Assembly (NCBI RefSeq): GCF_954871325.1 | Contig: NC_088776.1 | Coordinates: forward strand, 30,862,508 to 30,926,507 | Origin: Gordionus sp. m RMFG-2023 | Taxonomy: Eukaryota; Nematomorpha; Gordioida; Chordodea; Parachordodidae | Reading direction: 5' to 3' | DNA length: 64,000 nucleotides | Part shown: positions 25,201-40,200 of the stretch, one piece after another | Numbering within the stretch: position 1 is the first letter of the stretch | Layout of the letters: each line of letters starts with the position of its first letter | The notes under the pieces: model-generated | Seen by the model: the letters and a program-made list of their open reading frames with translations, nothing else | The model's database searches: none | Told to the model about the DNA's origin: nothing | Made by a program: the position numbers and the translations under genes

Positions 25201-28200
25201 TTTGCAAAATTGTTAAAATTAGGAAAAACGATTTTAACTTTTGAGATAGATGTTATTAATCCTTATTCCTTAATATAAATATCATTTAATATAAATAAAA
25301 AATTGAGAGATAATTCATAATATTTTCAAATGATAGCCTAAAAAATTTTATTTTGTGAGAATTTTATTTAATAAAATCAAAATGCAGGAGCAAAATCACT
25401 TATTAAATTATTTTTTTTATTCAAAATGCTCCACTTTAATTTTATTTATGAGAATTTATTAAATAAAAGCAAAACAAAATTTATTCATAGAAATAATAAT
25501 TAGGTGAATTGTCCATATTTAACTAATAATTACATTGTGAATTTAAATTTATAATTAGTTTTTTCAATAAATAATCAAATGTAGTAATAGTTTATATCTA
25601 TAATTTTTTTAGCTTACAAAAATCAATTGGCATTTATAAAAGGTAATAATTAAATGCTATATTATAAAAAAAATATGTCCTGTGCCACTTCATTCTGCCG
25701 ATTAGAATTTCAAACATTATGCCGGTCGCCGATAGTCATATCGGATATTTAATAAAAAAGCTCACGTACAAATGCCCTATTATAAGTAACAGAAAGCATA
25801 AGCAAAAAACAAGTTTGTAATGAACATTCAAGTATTAATTTATAATTTTTTCCATTATCTTAAATAAGTTTCATGGTAATAATGTAGTACCCGAGCCTGC
25901 AGGTCTCTGATTTATATAAAGGGTTCATTGGAGGTAAGCAATTTATATTATTGTTTGGTAAGCCAAGGGTTAAAATATCTCATTGTGACCTATGGAATTT
26001 TATAAGAAGTAATATTTTGAAAATGGTTCTGGTAAATCTAGATATCACATATTAGATATTTTGGATCAATCTGTCATCTCCCTCAATTTATGATTAAAAC
26101 CTGGAAAAAATCTTAATAATCTATTATTTATATATCTCAAATAATGTATAATACATAGTGTCTTCCCAATTTTATTTTCAAAAAGTGTAAACTTATGCTA
26201 TATTAGCGTTATTTATAATTATATATAAAAACATGATATCAATAGGGATGATGTGAAAACAATATATAACATTCATAAACAAAAATAATAACAATATATC
26301 AGAAAATTTAACTCTTTCAATTGTTAAATCTTACATTTCGTAATTTTATTTATATTGATCTAATGATGAAAACTATCTTGACATAAAAGAGAGAAAAATT
26401 TCATTTTAATGGAAAGCAATTTAAAAGCCTCCTATGAAATTTGCAATTATTTTGATTTATGATGTCCATTCATTAACCAATAAGAAAAATCAATATTGCT
26501 AATGCAGATTCTTAATATAATAAACTAATCCTAGTCCATATTGTGTTCTGTAAGGATCAGACAAATCAGGTCAATTTTTATGTATTTTGAACAAATTTGA
26601 TATTTTAGATGTGGCGAATCAACTATTTTGATTTCATCGTAAGAGAGGGGGGGCTCCATCTCTAATATCAAAATCGTTTCAGAAAAATAAAGAGATGTGA
26701 TAAAATATGAGCCGAACAAGGTTTGAACCTAAATCTTAGATTACATGAAAATAAGCGATAACTTCAATCTAATGCAATACAACTATAGAAAAATGTGATT
26801 TGAATTTATATATCACCTTACTAAACTATGTGTAGCACGAATCATGAAAACAGTAAAGCAATTAACTGTTATATAATAATACTATAGTAATGAATGTATA
26901 ATATATTATAAAAACCTATAGATGTAATAAAATCCTCATATTTAAGCCCCGTGGTGTTTGCATCTTTGGGATCTAGAGCAGGCCTGGTGACTGAATCAAT
27001 ATATATGTCCGTCAAAAATCGAACTACACTGACGCCATCTCCCCAAGAATGTTCCATATTTACAGCTGCTTGACCACCAGGGCCTACGATTAACTGAAAT
27101 GATTTATCAAACCATCTTCAATGTATTTTTTTGAAAACTTCTTCTATAAGTTTTAAATTATTATGATAGGTATAAACTTTAATAGTTCTTTTTAAAAATA
27201 TTGCTATAATTTTTAGATGTCTAACAGTATATCATGTATATTTTAAATGGTATACATTATATAATTTTTTAATATTAAATATTACTCTTTAAACATAAAA
27301 TTTTATCTTATATAATAGTACCATTAAAGGGTGATAAACTTATTAAACATTTTAAATATATTCTATAACATTCGGGTACATTATATTTTTAACCCCATCA
27401 GTCTATAAAGAAATTTATTTTGGAATGAGAACCAATCCAGGTTCCAAATATTCTCATCTTCATTATTAAAATTATTAGGTCTTTTGAATTCTTATTGATT
27501 CCATTCAGGTGCGTAATTAAGAGCGGGAAATATGGAAATTTAAAAATTTGCTTGTTCTTAAGCTAATTAAACACCCCCCCCCTCCCCCACCAAAAAAAGC
27601 ATTTCATAAAAAAGGAAGTGAACCAAATTATTTTTTTCATAAAAATATAACATAGCCAAAGGTCTACAATAAGTGAACCTAATGACCTCCAATAAAATTT
27701 ATAGAAAATCCTGGATATGCCCAGGGACGGACTAGCTATGCTGAGACCTCATTGGCAATTTTTTCTAGCGGCCTCACTCTATGATCCTAATTTTTCGCTT
27801 TTACCCGGGCTATGGTCGGGCCTCCTTTAATCGCTTATTCCAATTATATAGGTTATTTCTTATATTTTGGATAAAAACATATAAAACGATAGGTTAACTA
27901 TTGCAGCTATTACATTAATAAGAAAAAGGCTATTATGACCTGATAATCACATATTTTATTTTAAGAATTTCACATTTAAAATCGAACGTAACCATTTGAG
28001 ATAAAGGTGGTTCTTCTTTGAATACCAGTAATTGTTAATTTTTCAAATAAGGTGTAACCCTGTAATGCTCATATTACAGGTCAGAAGAGACATATATTAA
28101 ACATTAATTGCACTTGGACGGAGTTATTATTATCTTCTGTTGTTTCATCACCGCCATCACTATTTCATTTAACCTGACTATCAAATTTTTGTAATTACGG

Positions 28201-31200
28201 GGAAATTCATGTCGTAATTTGTCACTGTATACATTTTTTAATTGCCAAACTTTTTAAAGTTTTTCAAAAATACCTTTGATATTTATTTCATCAAAATGCT
28301 TCTTATACAAATATTGCACATTCATTATAGTTCTTTGTTACCCAAAACGTTCAGTTAAACTATTTATAATTTGATCACGAGGAAATACCTTAACAGTATG
28401 GAGGTCAATCGGATATGCGCACATTTAGCATTCATCATGGTACATTCTTCTGGTTTGAATTATTCTATTTTTTAGTATTTCATTTTGTACCCAGATGTTG
28501 TCAAGCAGCTTTAAATCAATAACTTTTCATTTGAATTTAAACCATTTATATAGGTTTATTTTGAATGAATGTGAAGATTATAAAAGATACAAAAGACAGC
28601 ATCCATTTTCTATATAAATTATTAGTTCGAATCGAAAATATGAAATGCTAAGTGTTCATTGTTGAAGTTTTGTTTACCTAAAAACTTTATTATCTCAAAT
28701 ATTTATTTTATTACATGCATATTATTGAGAATCTGTAGATTTTCAATTATCATTTTAAAGCTAATTGAATTTTATTTTATTAAATATCAAAACTATATTT
28801 TCGAATCGGAAATAGAAAATCATAAAATAGCAATATCTAAAATAATAATCCCTTATGATATTATAAATATTTAAAGAGGAAAAAATAACTTTAATATATA
28901 AAATATATGAATATAAGAAAAATGTTTTTAAAGGCTGTGTCCTGATTCGAATTAACCCTCTATTGCGAACACGATATTTGAATACACATATCATAAAAAA
29001 AGGTATAAATTTTAATATAAAATTTTTTTTTATAGTTTAATACACATGATGTATAATAGATACACATATATTTTATTTATTTCTATAGTTAATTTAAAAT
29101 ACGTAGTTAACAACTTTCGAATAGTTGCATTTTTTCCATTTTATAAATTATGTCATTTATCTTGTACAAATTTTTAAGGAACAGGAAGTTAAAAATCCTA
29201 TTAAATAAAGGTAAAAGATCTCTATATGCTATCTATAGTCAAAATGTACTGTATTAAAGAAGATAGTTCTGATTCTAATCTTAGTGGCTCATCAGATGAG
29301 GAAATTCATGATTCAAGCAGATGTTGATTCAAGCGGAAATGCGGTATTTCAATTATTGGTACCACTACATTCTAATTTAAACTGTGTTTTGATAATTGGT
29401 TCTGTGGTAAAGAACTTCAAGTATTACTCGCTCAAAAGGGAGTATAGCCACAGCGAGAGCTAATAGAATTTATAATTATGATATCATGATGCTCATAAAT
29501 CTTGATTAATGTGTAGGCAATAATTTGTAGCTTTAAAGGTACCAGTAAAAGAATAGATGCCATTATCATTTAAAATATCAATAGCAGATAATCTGTAAAA
29601 GTAACAAATAACTAGCGTAAAAAAACGAATATCAATTGACCAAAATATAAAGAAAAATCTAGCTTATTACGCAGAAAAAAATAAAGCATGATTTAATAGC
29701 ACTTTGACCAAAATATAGTAAAAAGGCGCGGTGCAAAAACCCTGGGTGTAGATTGGTTACGAGTACCAAATATAGTGTATCATTATTTACTATAAAAAAC
29801 TATTGTTTTAAATTATTTCATGAAAATTAATATAAATTTGCTTTATTACATTATTTATCAAATAAAATAATTATATATCTTTATTTTGTAATAGTTTTAA
29901 ATGAAAAATATGATACTTTTTACACGCATTGTATATTTAAATACACACACTGAAATATTTTTTACAATTTTTTTTTAAAAAATTATTTTTAGTTAAAGAC
30001 AAAAATATTTTTTAAAAAATTATGTCGTCCAATAGAGGGTTATTTTTGATAATACTTAATTGCTATTATTAGATTTAGAAAGATATATAAAAATTGAAAA
30101 AAATGGCAAAAAATATATATTGCAAAAAAATGACGTATTTTTATAATGAATTTATATGCATAAATCGGAATAGATTTTAAAAAAAGTGTAAAAAACTTAA
30201 AAATTAGCCAAAATCTTTTTAAATATTTTTAATAACTGTGACTTATCAACCACTTTTATAATATATGGATAAGAATCCATTGAGAGGAAGCCCGTTAACT
30301 TTATCACATTAACTGGAAATATGCTTTATCATATGACTTGCACGCAATTTCTTCATAATAATATTCATAAGGTGAAACCGCGGCTCACATTCAGTAGTAT
30401 TATAAGGAATTAATATAATTTTCAAACTCTTTCAAATCACGGGAACATTTATTATTTTCATTAATATCATGAAAATATTCCTTCATTCCATTTATTGCGA
30501 GATCCATATCGAGTTCCAGTGGGAAACAAAGTCGTTTAATTTTCCCTTAACGAAGGGTCTGCTGACCAGTTATCCTTTTCTAAATATTCCATATCAGATA
30601 AGATAGATAAAAATATAAAACTATATAAATAGTTTTTTTAAATAGAATTATCAGAATCACCAATTAACCTATTTTGCATCTAATTGATTTTCGTTGATAA
30701 TGTATTAATTTTTTGTGCCTTTTTAATATTGTTCTCTTTATAAATATTAAATCAACATTTATTTATAAATTATAAAAAGAAAATTTTAAGAATCAATTAA
30801 AATAGGGAAGTTAGTTTTTGAATTAAAATTGTACAATTACATTAATATACTACAAAATATTTTTTTAAAAATATTAATATGCTAAAATGCAAGGCAAGCT
30901 AAATTTTTTAAAACCGGTGAAAGCAGCAATAAAACCGCTTTTTTTTATATTATAAGCTTTTTTGTCATCTAATAGTTCTTTCCAGCCACTAAAATAAAAA
31001 ATAATATATTAGGAGAAGGATCGTGAAAAAAGGAATATCAAATATCAGTTAGCAAAAATTAAGATTAACTTAATAAAAACCGATTAATGTAGGTGGCATC
31101 CAAAGGAGCTAGCAAAAAATTCCTCGCCAATTGCGAGCGCTCATCAATAATATCAATGGTTGTTTTGGCGGAACAGTCGCCATCCAGGCACAAAACATAA

Positions 31201-34200
31201 AAGCCCGAATCTACAGTTCGCAATAAGTCGAAATTTTGACTGAAGGCTCTTATCATGTCGTCCCTTTTGATTATATTATTAAAATGCATGTAGATATAAT
31301 AGATATTCGATCGAATTATTTCTCGTACATATAAAATAAAGTGAATTTTAGAGACCAGCAGGCCCGGCCTTTTTAGGAAAAATACCCGAGTGGGGCTGAA
31401 TATTTTAAATCGCGATTATTATATATTGTGAAACAGATTATATTCTCAAAATACTATTCACATGGATTTCCTTAAATATAATTTTATTTTTATAGATTCA
31501 ATATATAATATTCTTAAAATATTATTTAATCGCATTTTTTTCAAATATATAATTTAATTATAATGTCAATTTTTTTAAATTTTTTTAACAAAACCGAAAT
31601 TGAATGATTTTACCAATAATAAATTTTTCATAGTATTAATTTATCAGTTAAGAAAAAGAAGAGAATTTAAAAGGTTATTGGATATGCAATGATCATATTC
31701 ACTGAAAACCGAACGGTAAAATACCGAATAAGAAAATTTTTGTATATACCCAGGTCGATTTTTTAAAAAAAAATAATCCAGGCAGGGCCGTAATTTTTAT
31801 ATTTTAAAATAATCTGGGGCTAAAAAAAATATAAAATCCGAGTAGGGACTAAAAATTTTTAAATAATCCGGATCGGCCCGAAATTTTTTTAAGAATCCGA
31901 GCAGGACCGTGCCTGCAGGTCTCCGATTTATATACTAATGATTTAAATGTCGTTTTTTAAAAATCAAAACATAGTTAAAAATATTATATATTGGCAAAAT
32001 TTTATTGCCCATTTCTAATTTAGATATTGGTATAAAAAGAATAGATAGCTAAATTTTAATTGTTTATAAATCAGAATGAACATTGTTTAATATAAAATTT
32101 ATAGTGTAGAATATATTTTGAAAATATTTATTTCAATTGCAAAATAAAATGTTTAGATAAATACGATCCAAAACAAGTTCCTGTTAACTCGTGATATTGA
32201 CCATCACTCCCTTATTCGATAATGGGGCTTATTTTATTTATCGCCTGTCTTTTATTTTGTTCAACACATTTTAACATTTCTCCGAATTAAATTACGTATC
32301 ATATCCATCCCAATGCTTTATCTCAATCTCGTTTGGTGCCTCTCGCCTAATATATAACACATCTACCTGCTCATTTTTATCTCAGTCTTTTCCTTTTTTA
32401 TTTGTGTATTTACAGATTATATCAACTAGGTTTCACTCGAGTATAGCCAACATATAAATATATTAAGCAGTAAACTCTTTCTCTCAAATCAACATATCAT
32501 TCTACCGCTTCAAAAGCCAACACCTCCGTCTAACACATAATATGTCGGGATTTCGCCACTTTTTTCAAGGAAACTCAATTGCCGATAAAAAAAATTGGAA
32601 AGTAACGATTAAGGTAATGACGTTTCTTTTTGAGCAAATGTTTCTCTTTACTTTTAAATTAAGGAAGTAGATATAATAAGTGTAAAATTATGATATAAAT
32701 TAGTGATCTGCATAGGGCCCAATTTTTCTAGCCCGGCCAGAAATTTTTTAAAAAAAGTTTTGCCAGCCCGGCCTCAACCCGAAATATTTTTAAAAAAGTT
32801 TTGCTGGCCCGGCCCGAGCCTAAAATTTTTTTTAAAAAAATTCACCGGAAATTAATTTTTATAATTACTCAAAATAAAAGATATATGTTATATGGCGTTT
32901 AGTTTCTATAAATAAAATCGAATATTTTAAATTTAAATAAAAAATTAAACATAAAATTGATAAATTTAGATATATTCAAAAAAATTTCTAAGGCCCGACC
33001 CGGGTTCGGGCATGGCCTACTTTTGCAGATCTCTAATATAAATACAACTAAAGGAAATAGCCGTTCCGTTATCACAGTCGATTTATTAAACCTCTATTAG
33101 CCTATGTTTGTCAGGTTATCAATGAAAATTAAAGCATTTTATTAAAATTCATTCTAGAATTGAGATATTAAATAAATTTAAATTATCTATTATTTTACAT
33201 ATCTTTTTTTAAATTAATTAAATATCCATTTTAGCAGAGTTTTCAGAGGAAATCAAAAGATTAAATTATAGATTTTAAAAATTATTTAAAATTTTGTTTT
33301 TCAATTAAAATATATAAGGGCCATTATTCTACGTCAAATCGATCACGATTCGGCCGACCCCTTTTAAAATTGTTAAAAATTTCTGGAATTATTTAGATAG
33401 TTAATAAAATGAGAAAGCCGTTTATTTTAGCTCGCTAGCACACCTGGTTCCCGAGATATAGGGACTCAAAGGTGCAAAAAAGAGCCACTTTGGAATCTGT
33501 AAAATTTTTAAAATGCTAATATCTCAAAAAAAATATATCAAATTGTAGGTAAAAAAATCTCTAAAGAGCTATAAAAAACAATAAAAATTGGCGCCAATTA
33601 GCCGTTAACTTCCGGTTTACCTATTTTGCTTTACCTGTGTTTTTAAGCAAAAAAGGGAGTTTGTTTTCGAAATTTTTTTATTGATTTTTATTTAGACACC
33701 TTTGTTAAATATATATACGATATCAAAATCTTAATGTAAAAAATAGAACAAATATCTTAATTAATAATAACTAATTTGAAATATGTCCTCTAGTCGAATC
33801 AAGTTCATAGAAATCCTCTAGTTGATTCAATTATATAACTCTTATTCAAGACTCAAATTAGAAGTCTTAAGTAAAAAATGTAAAAAACAGAACAAATATC
33901 TTAATTAATAATAATAAATAGGAAATAATCGTCCTCTAGTCTACTTAAGTTCATAAAATATTCATCCTCTAGCGACTTGAGTTCTTAACTCGAGTCAATT
34001 TGAGTTCAGGACTTAAGTTAGTCGACAACGACTCGAGACTCTGAGTCGGATGAATTCGATTTTTTAACAACATTAAATTTAAGATATAAAAATGTAAAAA
34101 AATATATATTCTATATATTTATAATAAGAAATCCATGAATAATATCTTAAACATTTTTAACAATAGATTTACATTTTCTCTCTTCTTTAAATAAATATAT

Positions 34201-37200
34201 GTTGCTATATAATCTTCCATATACTAAGGCCTCCCAGATTTAACATATTCTGTTTTGAGGTCACGCCAAAGACCCTTGGACTGGGCATTTATGCTTCTAT
34301 AAATCGGCACAAAAAAATATTATTTTCAAATTAATATTTTAGAAATTCGTTCTCACTATTAAAAAAAACTATCAATTTAAAAAATTATAAAAAATTCATT
34401 TAAAAAAAATATGTGTAAAAATTAGCAACAAATGGTTTTCGATAATAAAAATATCATTTAAAATAAATTAATTAAATGATAAATTTTGGATCACAAACCA
34501 TAATTTTACCTAAATTTGACCATACTAATGCATAGTAACTATATTTTGGCTTACATTCTATAATAAAAGATAGAACCAAATTAATGTGTCACGTTGTGTG
34601 CATTTTTATTTTAGGTTCTCTATTCATGAGTCTTTAAGGCTCATCTATCCTCGGACCTCTCTAAAATAAAGGATAGATCCCTATTGACATGTGTCGAATG
34701 TTGTGTGCATTTTTATAAACTCCTTTACCTCATAAGTCCTCAATGGTCAAAGTTACTAATCCTAACCCAGATCTAGTCAACGTCCCAAATTTAACTACCC
34801 TCGTTCCATCCACGTCCTGCACTCTACCTAATCATATTTTAAATATAACATATTGTTATGTAATTTATCTCTCTTAGATGGTTGACAAAAATTTACAAAC
34901 TTTTAAATTTGTATTTTAATGATGCCATAATGTTAAAAGATAGCAAGTCAAAAATTGAGCTTTGCAAAATATCATTTTCAAAAATTTGGATATTTCAAGT
35001 TTTTACACATTAAAAATTTTAATTTATAACTTTATATTTATTTAATGACTACCAAATGCTCCTCGTTTCAAACGCCTTGATATGGCCTTAGCCTAGGAGA
35101 ACTGTAAGATAATTTTTTCGACCTAATATGTAGAAGGAAAAACATTTCCCCCAACCAAAACACGAAAAAAACAATAACACAATTTCCCGACCCGACTTAA
35201 ACAGGTCGGGTCGTGGGTTTTGTAGACCTCTAATATGAATATAGATATATATTTTATAAATTATGTTCAAAAAATATCAATTTGTGAAAATTTACCAATG
35301 TAAATATAATGGGGGAATTCAAAATATACAAAGTGTCCTATTTTTTGCCAAACATTGAAAAAGGGATCAATAAAATAATATCAAATTAATTAAGGAACTT
35401 TTTTTTATGTTCATTTCTTATCTTTTACATTATAGTTTGATTCTAAGGGGTGCGCTCAATCCACTCTAATATAAAATGATAAATTATTATAATACCGAAA
35501 AACGGCCCATTCGTTTCTATCGCAAATTGCAGTCATGAGACCAACATTATTGCGTGGTGGATTCGGAGTGCCTTGGTTAAGCGTTTTAATTCGACTCAAT
35601 ATTGAATATATAACATTGGCTGGAAGAATGGCACCTTGTTTAACATCGAATACATGTTACAACAAATATATAAAAGTAAAAAACTGACTGGAATAAAAAC
35701 CTTTAGAAAAAACTGACGGAAATATAAAACTTCGGAAATCTCAAGGAAAAAAAACTGATGGAAAAAGAAACTTAACAATAAATAACTGAGTAAACAATCT
35801 CTATTATCAAAGATAAAATATAATTAAACATGAAACAAAAAATACTATCTTTTAGATAAAGAAAAACATTTTTGGAAATTATATATACTCTTCAAGTCTT
35901 TGTTCAGGTTCTGATAGTTTAAATTTTATTATATTTTTGAAAAAGACGACAATTTATTCAGGAATTTTTTTAATAAGAAATGGACAGTAAAATTAATCAA
36001 AATAAGCTGTATTTAAATTAAATGGGCAGGATAAAAAACGTTTGGGATGCTTAAAATTTTTGGTCAGCTAATAATTAATTTTCAAGTTTTTTATTGATTT
36101 AGGCAGTATTTTAATTAAATAGGAAGTTTTAAAATAATTTGGTAGGTATTTTCAATTTTAGAGTTAATAATTAATTTTAAAGTCTTCTTATTTACATAGA
36201 AAGTTTTAATTTTTATTAACATTGAAGGTGTTGTATAGATTTATTTAAACCTTGGAAAAGCTAAAAATTAGGCATAGGGGGAACGAAATAGTATTATCCC
36301 CGGGGCAAGTAATTTCTTCTCAAATAATTTACTACTTTGAGATTTGAAATTTAAGTCAGATATGTATTTCAATAAGGTGCTTAAGTAGGTCTAGAAATGT
36401 TACACACATAATTGCTCATGATTATTAAATGCAAATTTAAATTTTAACACGTCTAAAGTAACTTTTTAATTTTTTACATTTTTAATAATAAATTTCTTTA
36501 TAAAAATTCTAAATGATAATAAACTCAATTCATATATAAAAATAAACAGTATTTATGGTAATTTAATCCTTAAATTAAATTTTAATTAATTGTGAAAATC
36601 TAAGTTAGGTTTTCGGGGTACGTATTAGCAGCAGAGATTATTTTAAATAAAAAAAAATCTGACCAAATTTATAAGCACATTAGAAGCCAAATTTGTCTAG
36701 GGCCCCTAATGACAATATGAGGATGATTGACTATTTTTTTGTAAATTATATGGGAGTTTTAAGTGCAAGTTCTATCTGGTGATATACAATACAGATGAAC
36801 CTAGTGAATTTAACATATTTGACAATTTATTTTCATTTATTTATTTAGAATTTAATTTTTATATAAGGCAATTTTTAAAAATCTAAAAATAAAGAAGCGA
36901 TATATATGCAACGCGAAAGAATAATAGGTAACCCGGGTTTATTTTCATAATTCTTAAATTTTCATCTTTCAAAATTTTATATTAATAAAAAATTAATAGG
37001 TTTTTTCTATATTTAATTTCTACCGTAGAATATATATAAATAATAAAAATATTACGTTTAAACATTTTGGAAAATTTTCTTAATCTATTTTTTATATCAC
37101 TTCAATTTTGTATGGACAATATATTCTTGATCTCTTCCATATCTAGATTAAGATTAAAGTAAAGGAAATATAGATAAAGAAACTCTGTAAATTGCATGCA

Positions 37201-40200
37201 AATTCTATCTGCTAACATTTTTATAGGTTATGAAACCTTAGCCAATCTCGATAATCTTTAAGGATATTCCAAGGTTTTTAAACAATATCTCAACTACACC
37301 TAAAACTTGATAATACATGGTAAAAATACTGCCAACCTCTTGTAAGTGATTATTAATTAATAATGCTCTCAAGTCTTTTAAATTTATTATTTCTATTTTT
37401 TTTAAATTTAAATTTCCAGATATATATAATGATATATAATTGCCGCTATGCTCTTGCCATTTTTCAAAAAAAAAATTGGGCATGATTGAAACTAGAGATG
37501 AATTATATAGGATAAACTTATCCGTAGATTAGGTCATGAATTATATATCATCATCTTCAAACTCAACATTAAAAAAATTATCTACAAAACGAGAAAATCT
37601 CGTGTTCTTGAATTTTTTGATGATATTTCCGATGAGGAATGATAAAAATAATATAATATTGATTATCTAACAAATATTTTGAGATCATCCATATCAAATC
37701 TCACAATATTATAAGAGTTTCCTCTTTTAAAACCATTTTGAAATCTCTACCTATCAAGTAGCGTTTTCCTTATAGATTATTTAGTTTGGCCATGACTTAT
37801 ATTAATATAGACTGCTCAAAGATTAAAAAAAGTCTTTAAAATAATCGCCATTTAAAAGATACAACGTTCATTTTAATAAATCTATGTTTATAGTATTTAT
37901 GAATTTTTTTAATTTTTTATCTAAATCGCATATAAATTGCAAGATATAATATTTTTCAAAAAGATTAAAAATAATGAATTATTTTTTAAAAATTCATATA
38001 TTAATTGTAGAAAATTAAATAATATATATTAAACAATTTTTTAATATAATATATAATAAGAAAATAAAGTAACAAAAAATTTCCGTAATATGGAGTATTT
38101 TAAAAATTTTGATTTGTAATTTTTTTATATAGCGGCTTAATTTACAACAGAATATGAATATATATTTTATAATATCATTGACATAAATTTAACAGAGTTG
38201 TTAAAGAATCTAGATACTATCTAGATCCTGTATCTAGATATAAAAATGTGGTATCTGTATCTAGATAGATTTTTGATTAAATAATCTGTATCTAGATATT
38301 ATTTTAGACGTTGTATCTGTATCTAGATCCATTTAAAAAGTATCTTTTAACAACTCTGAAATTTAATATTCATGTAAAAGTTTTTTTTTGTTCAGCAAAA
38401 ATAAGGATGTATATTTTCCATAAAAAAAGAAAGTAGGAGATATTAGCATTTTATCTGTAAATTAAAATAGTAAAAAAATAATGTTAAAAAAAATAATATT
38501 AATTAAAATTTAAACAAAATTATTTTTACTCATGATGATATCCTAGATCTTTTATTAATGCTTTAATTCATTCAAATTAATAATTAAAGAAAATTTATAT
38601 ATATGTTAGCGGCAATGTATTTTTTCCAGCAATGTATTATTTCAACCCTATATCATTTTTTGAACGCGTTTATTTTTGAATTTTATTTTTAATATCTAAT
38701 TTTACCGGAAATGTATTGAATAATGTTTGAAATACCTACTTTATGAATTCCAGATAATTTTGCCATAATGAACTTACTATAATTTATAATAGTTTTTCCA
38801 TTGATTTTTTTATATAATAAATCACTCATCTGGAATTCTTGAGATGCGTATTCTAGCATGCTGGGATACATTTTTAGTAAAACCAGATTTTTAAATTTAA
38901 AAAACGCACGCAAATAATGATTTTACGTTGTAAATATTACACATTGCCGGAAAAAACAAATTGCCGCTATATTGCATTTTGAATTAAAAGAAACTTATTT
39001 CTTCTATTGATTGCCACATATATAGGCCATTTAGATTTAGTTGTAAATATTTTGTTAATGGAAGAATAAAATCTTGAAAAACACATTTATATAATTGATA
39101 AATTAAAATAAAATATTTTGTAGATGTTGTATAAAAAGATTCATTTGAAAAATGTGCTATGCAAAGGCATGAGTATTTGTTTGGTTTAAAAAAATTTCTC
39201 TTTTTAAAAAAGAGCTTTATTGTTAATTGGAACCCTAAATAATTTTAAAAAATAATTTTTGATTCAAAGCCACATCCTATTATATAATAATAAAGTGATC
39301 AGGACTAAATAGAAAAAAAAAGTCAAGATATTAATATGTCTGTAATGAAAAAATATTATTAATTAAAATTATAGAATTATGTTTTCATGATATTATATAT
39401 TATAATTCAGATTTAACTTAATTATCATTATATAAAGATTGTTAAAGGTTAAGAAAATTTATGAATGTAATTATTAGTAAATATATGAATGTTTATACAT
39501 ATGGAAAAGAAACATAATTATTTTTGCTGAACTGAACAAAAAAAAACTTTTACATGAATTTTGAATTCATGTCACTTTAGATTATAATATTCATATTCTG
39601 TTGTAAATTAAGCGGCTAATTTTCTTATATAAAAAAATATACAAATCAAATTTTTTAAAATGCTCCATCTTGCGGAAACTTTTGGTTACTTTATTTTTTT
39701 TATTATATTATATTAATTTTATAAAAATTGTTTAATATTTATTTAGTATTCTACATATGCATTTTTAAAAAATAATTTTTTTATTTTTCATCATCCAAAA
39801 CAAACAAAGAAATCAATTTTTTATAAAACAAAAATATATTATTATAATATATAATAATACTATTTAAAAAAAAGAACGGAGATGGTGTGGCGCAGGGAAA
39901 CAAAAATGTAAAAGGGACGTAAGTGTTGTTTAGGATGGCTCTTTGGCTAGAAGACTACCAACTGATATAATTAGCTTTAAGAATCGCTATGGATAGTCGT
40001 TGACGAAGAAAAAAACCCTCTCGAGGTTCTTCTGAGAGTTTGCTGATTTGTGATCCTAAGTTTTTGAAAAATGCTAAGGCGAGTTTGCCGAAGGTGCCAA
40101 GAGTGGTTGATATGATTGGGATCAATGATCGTTCATTATTTCTGTGTATTTAGAAGTTTTAAGTTGTTCCTTCTGGTCAAGGATGTTGATGGCGTGGTTG

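Noticed and set aside
26720-26729. B-box-like 'ggtttgaacc'
   Set aside because: No A box, acceptor stem or cloverleaf nearby; chance match in intron DNA.
38689-38913. 74-codon minus-strand frame in the foldback loop
   Set aside because: No recognised domain or conserved motif; too little evidence for a gene.
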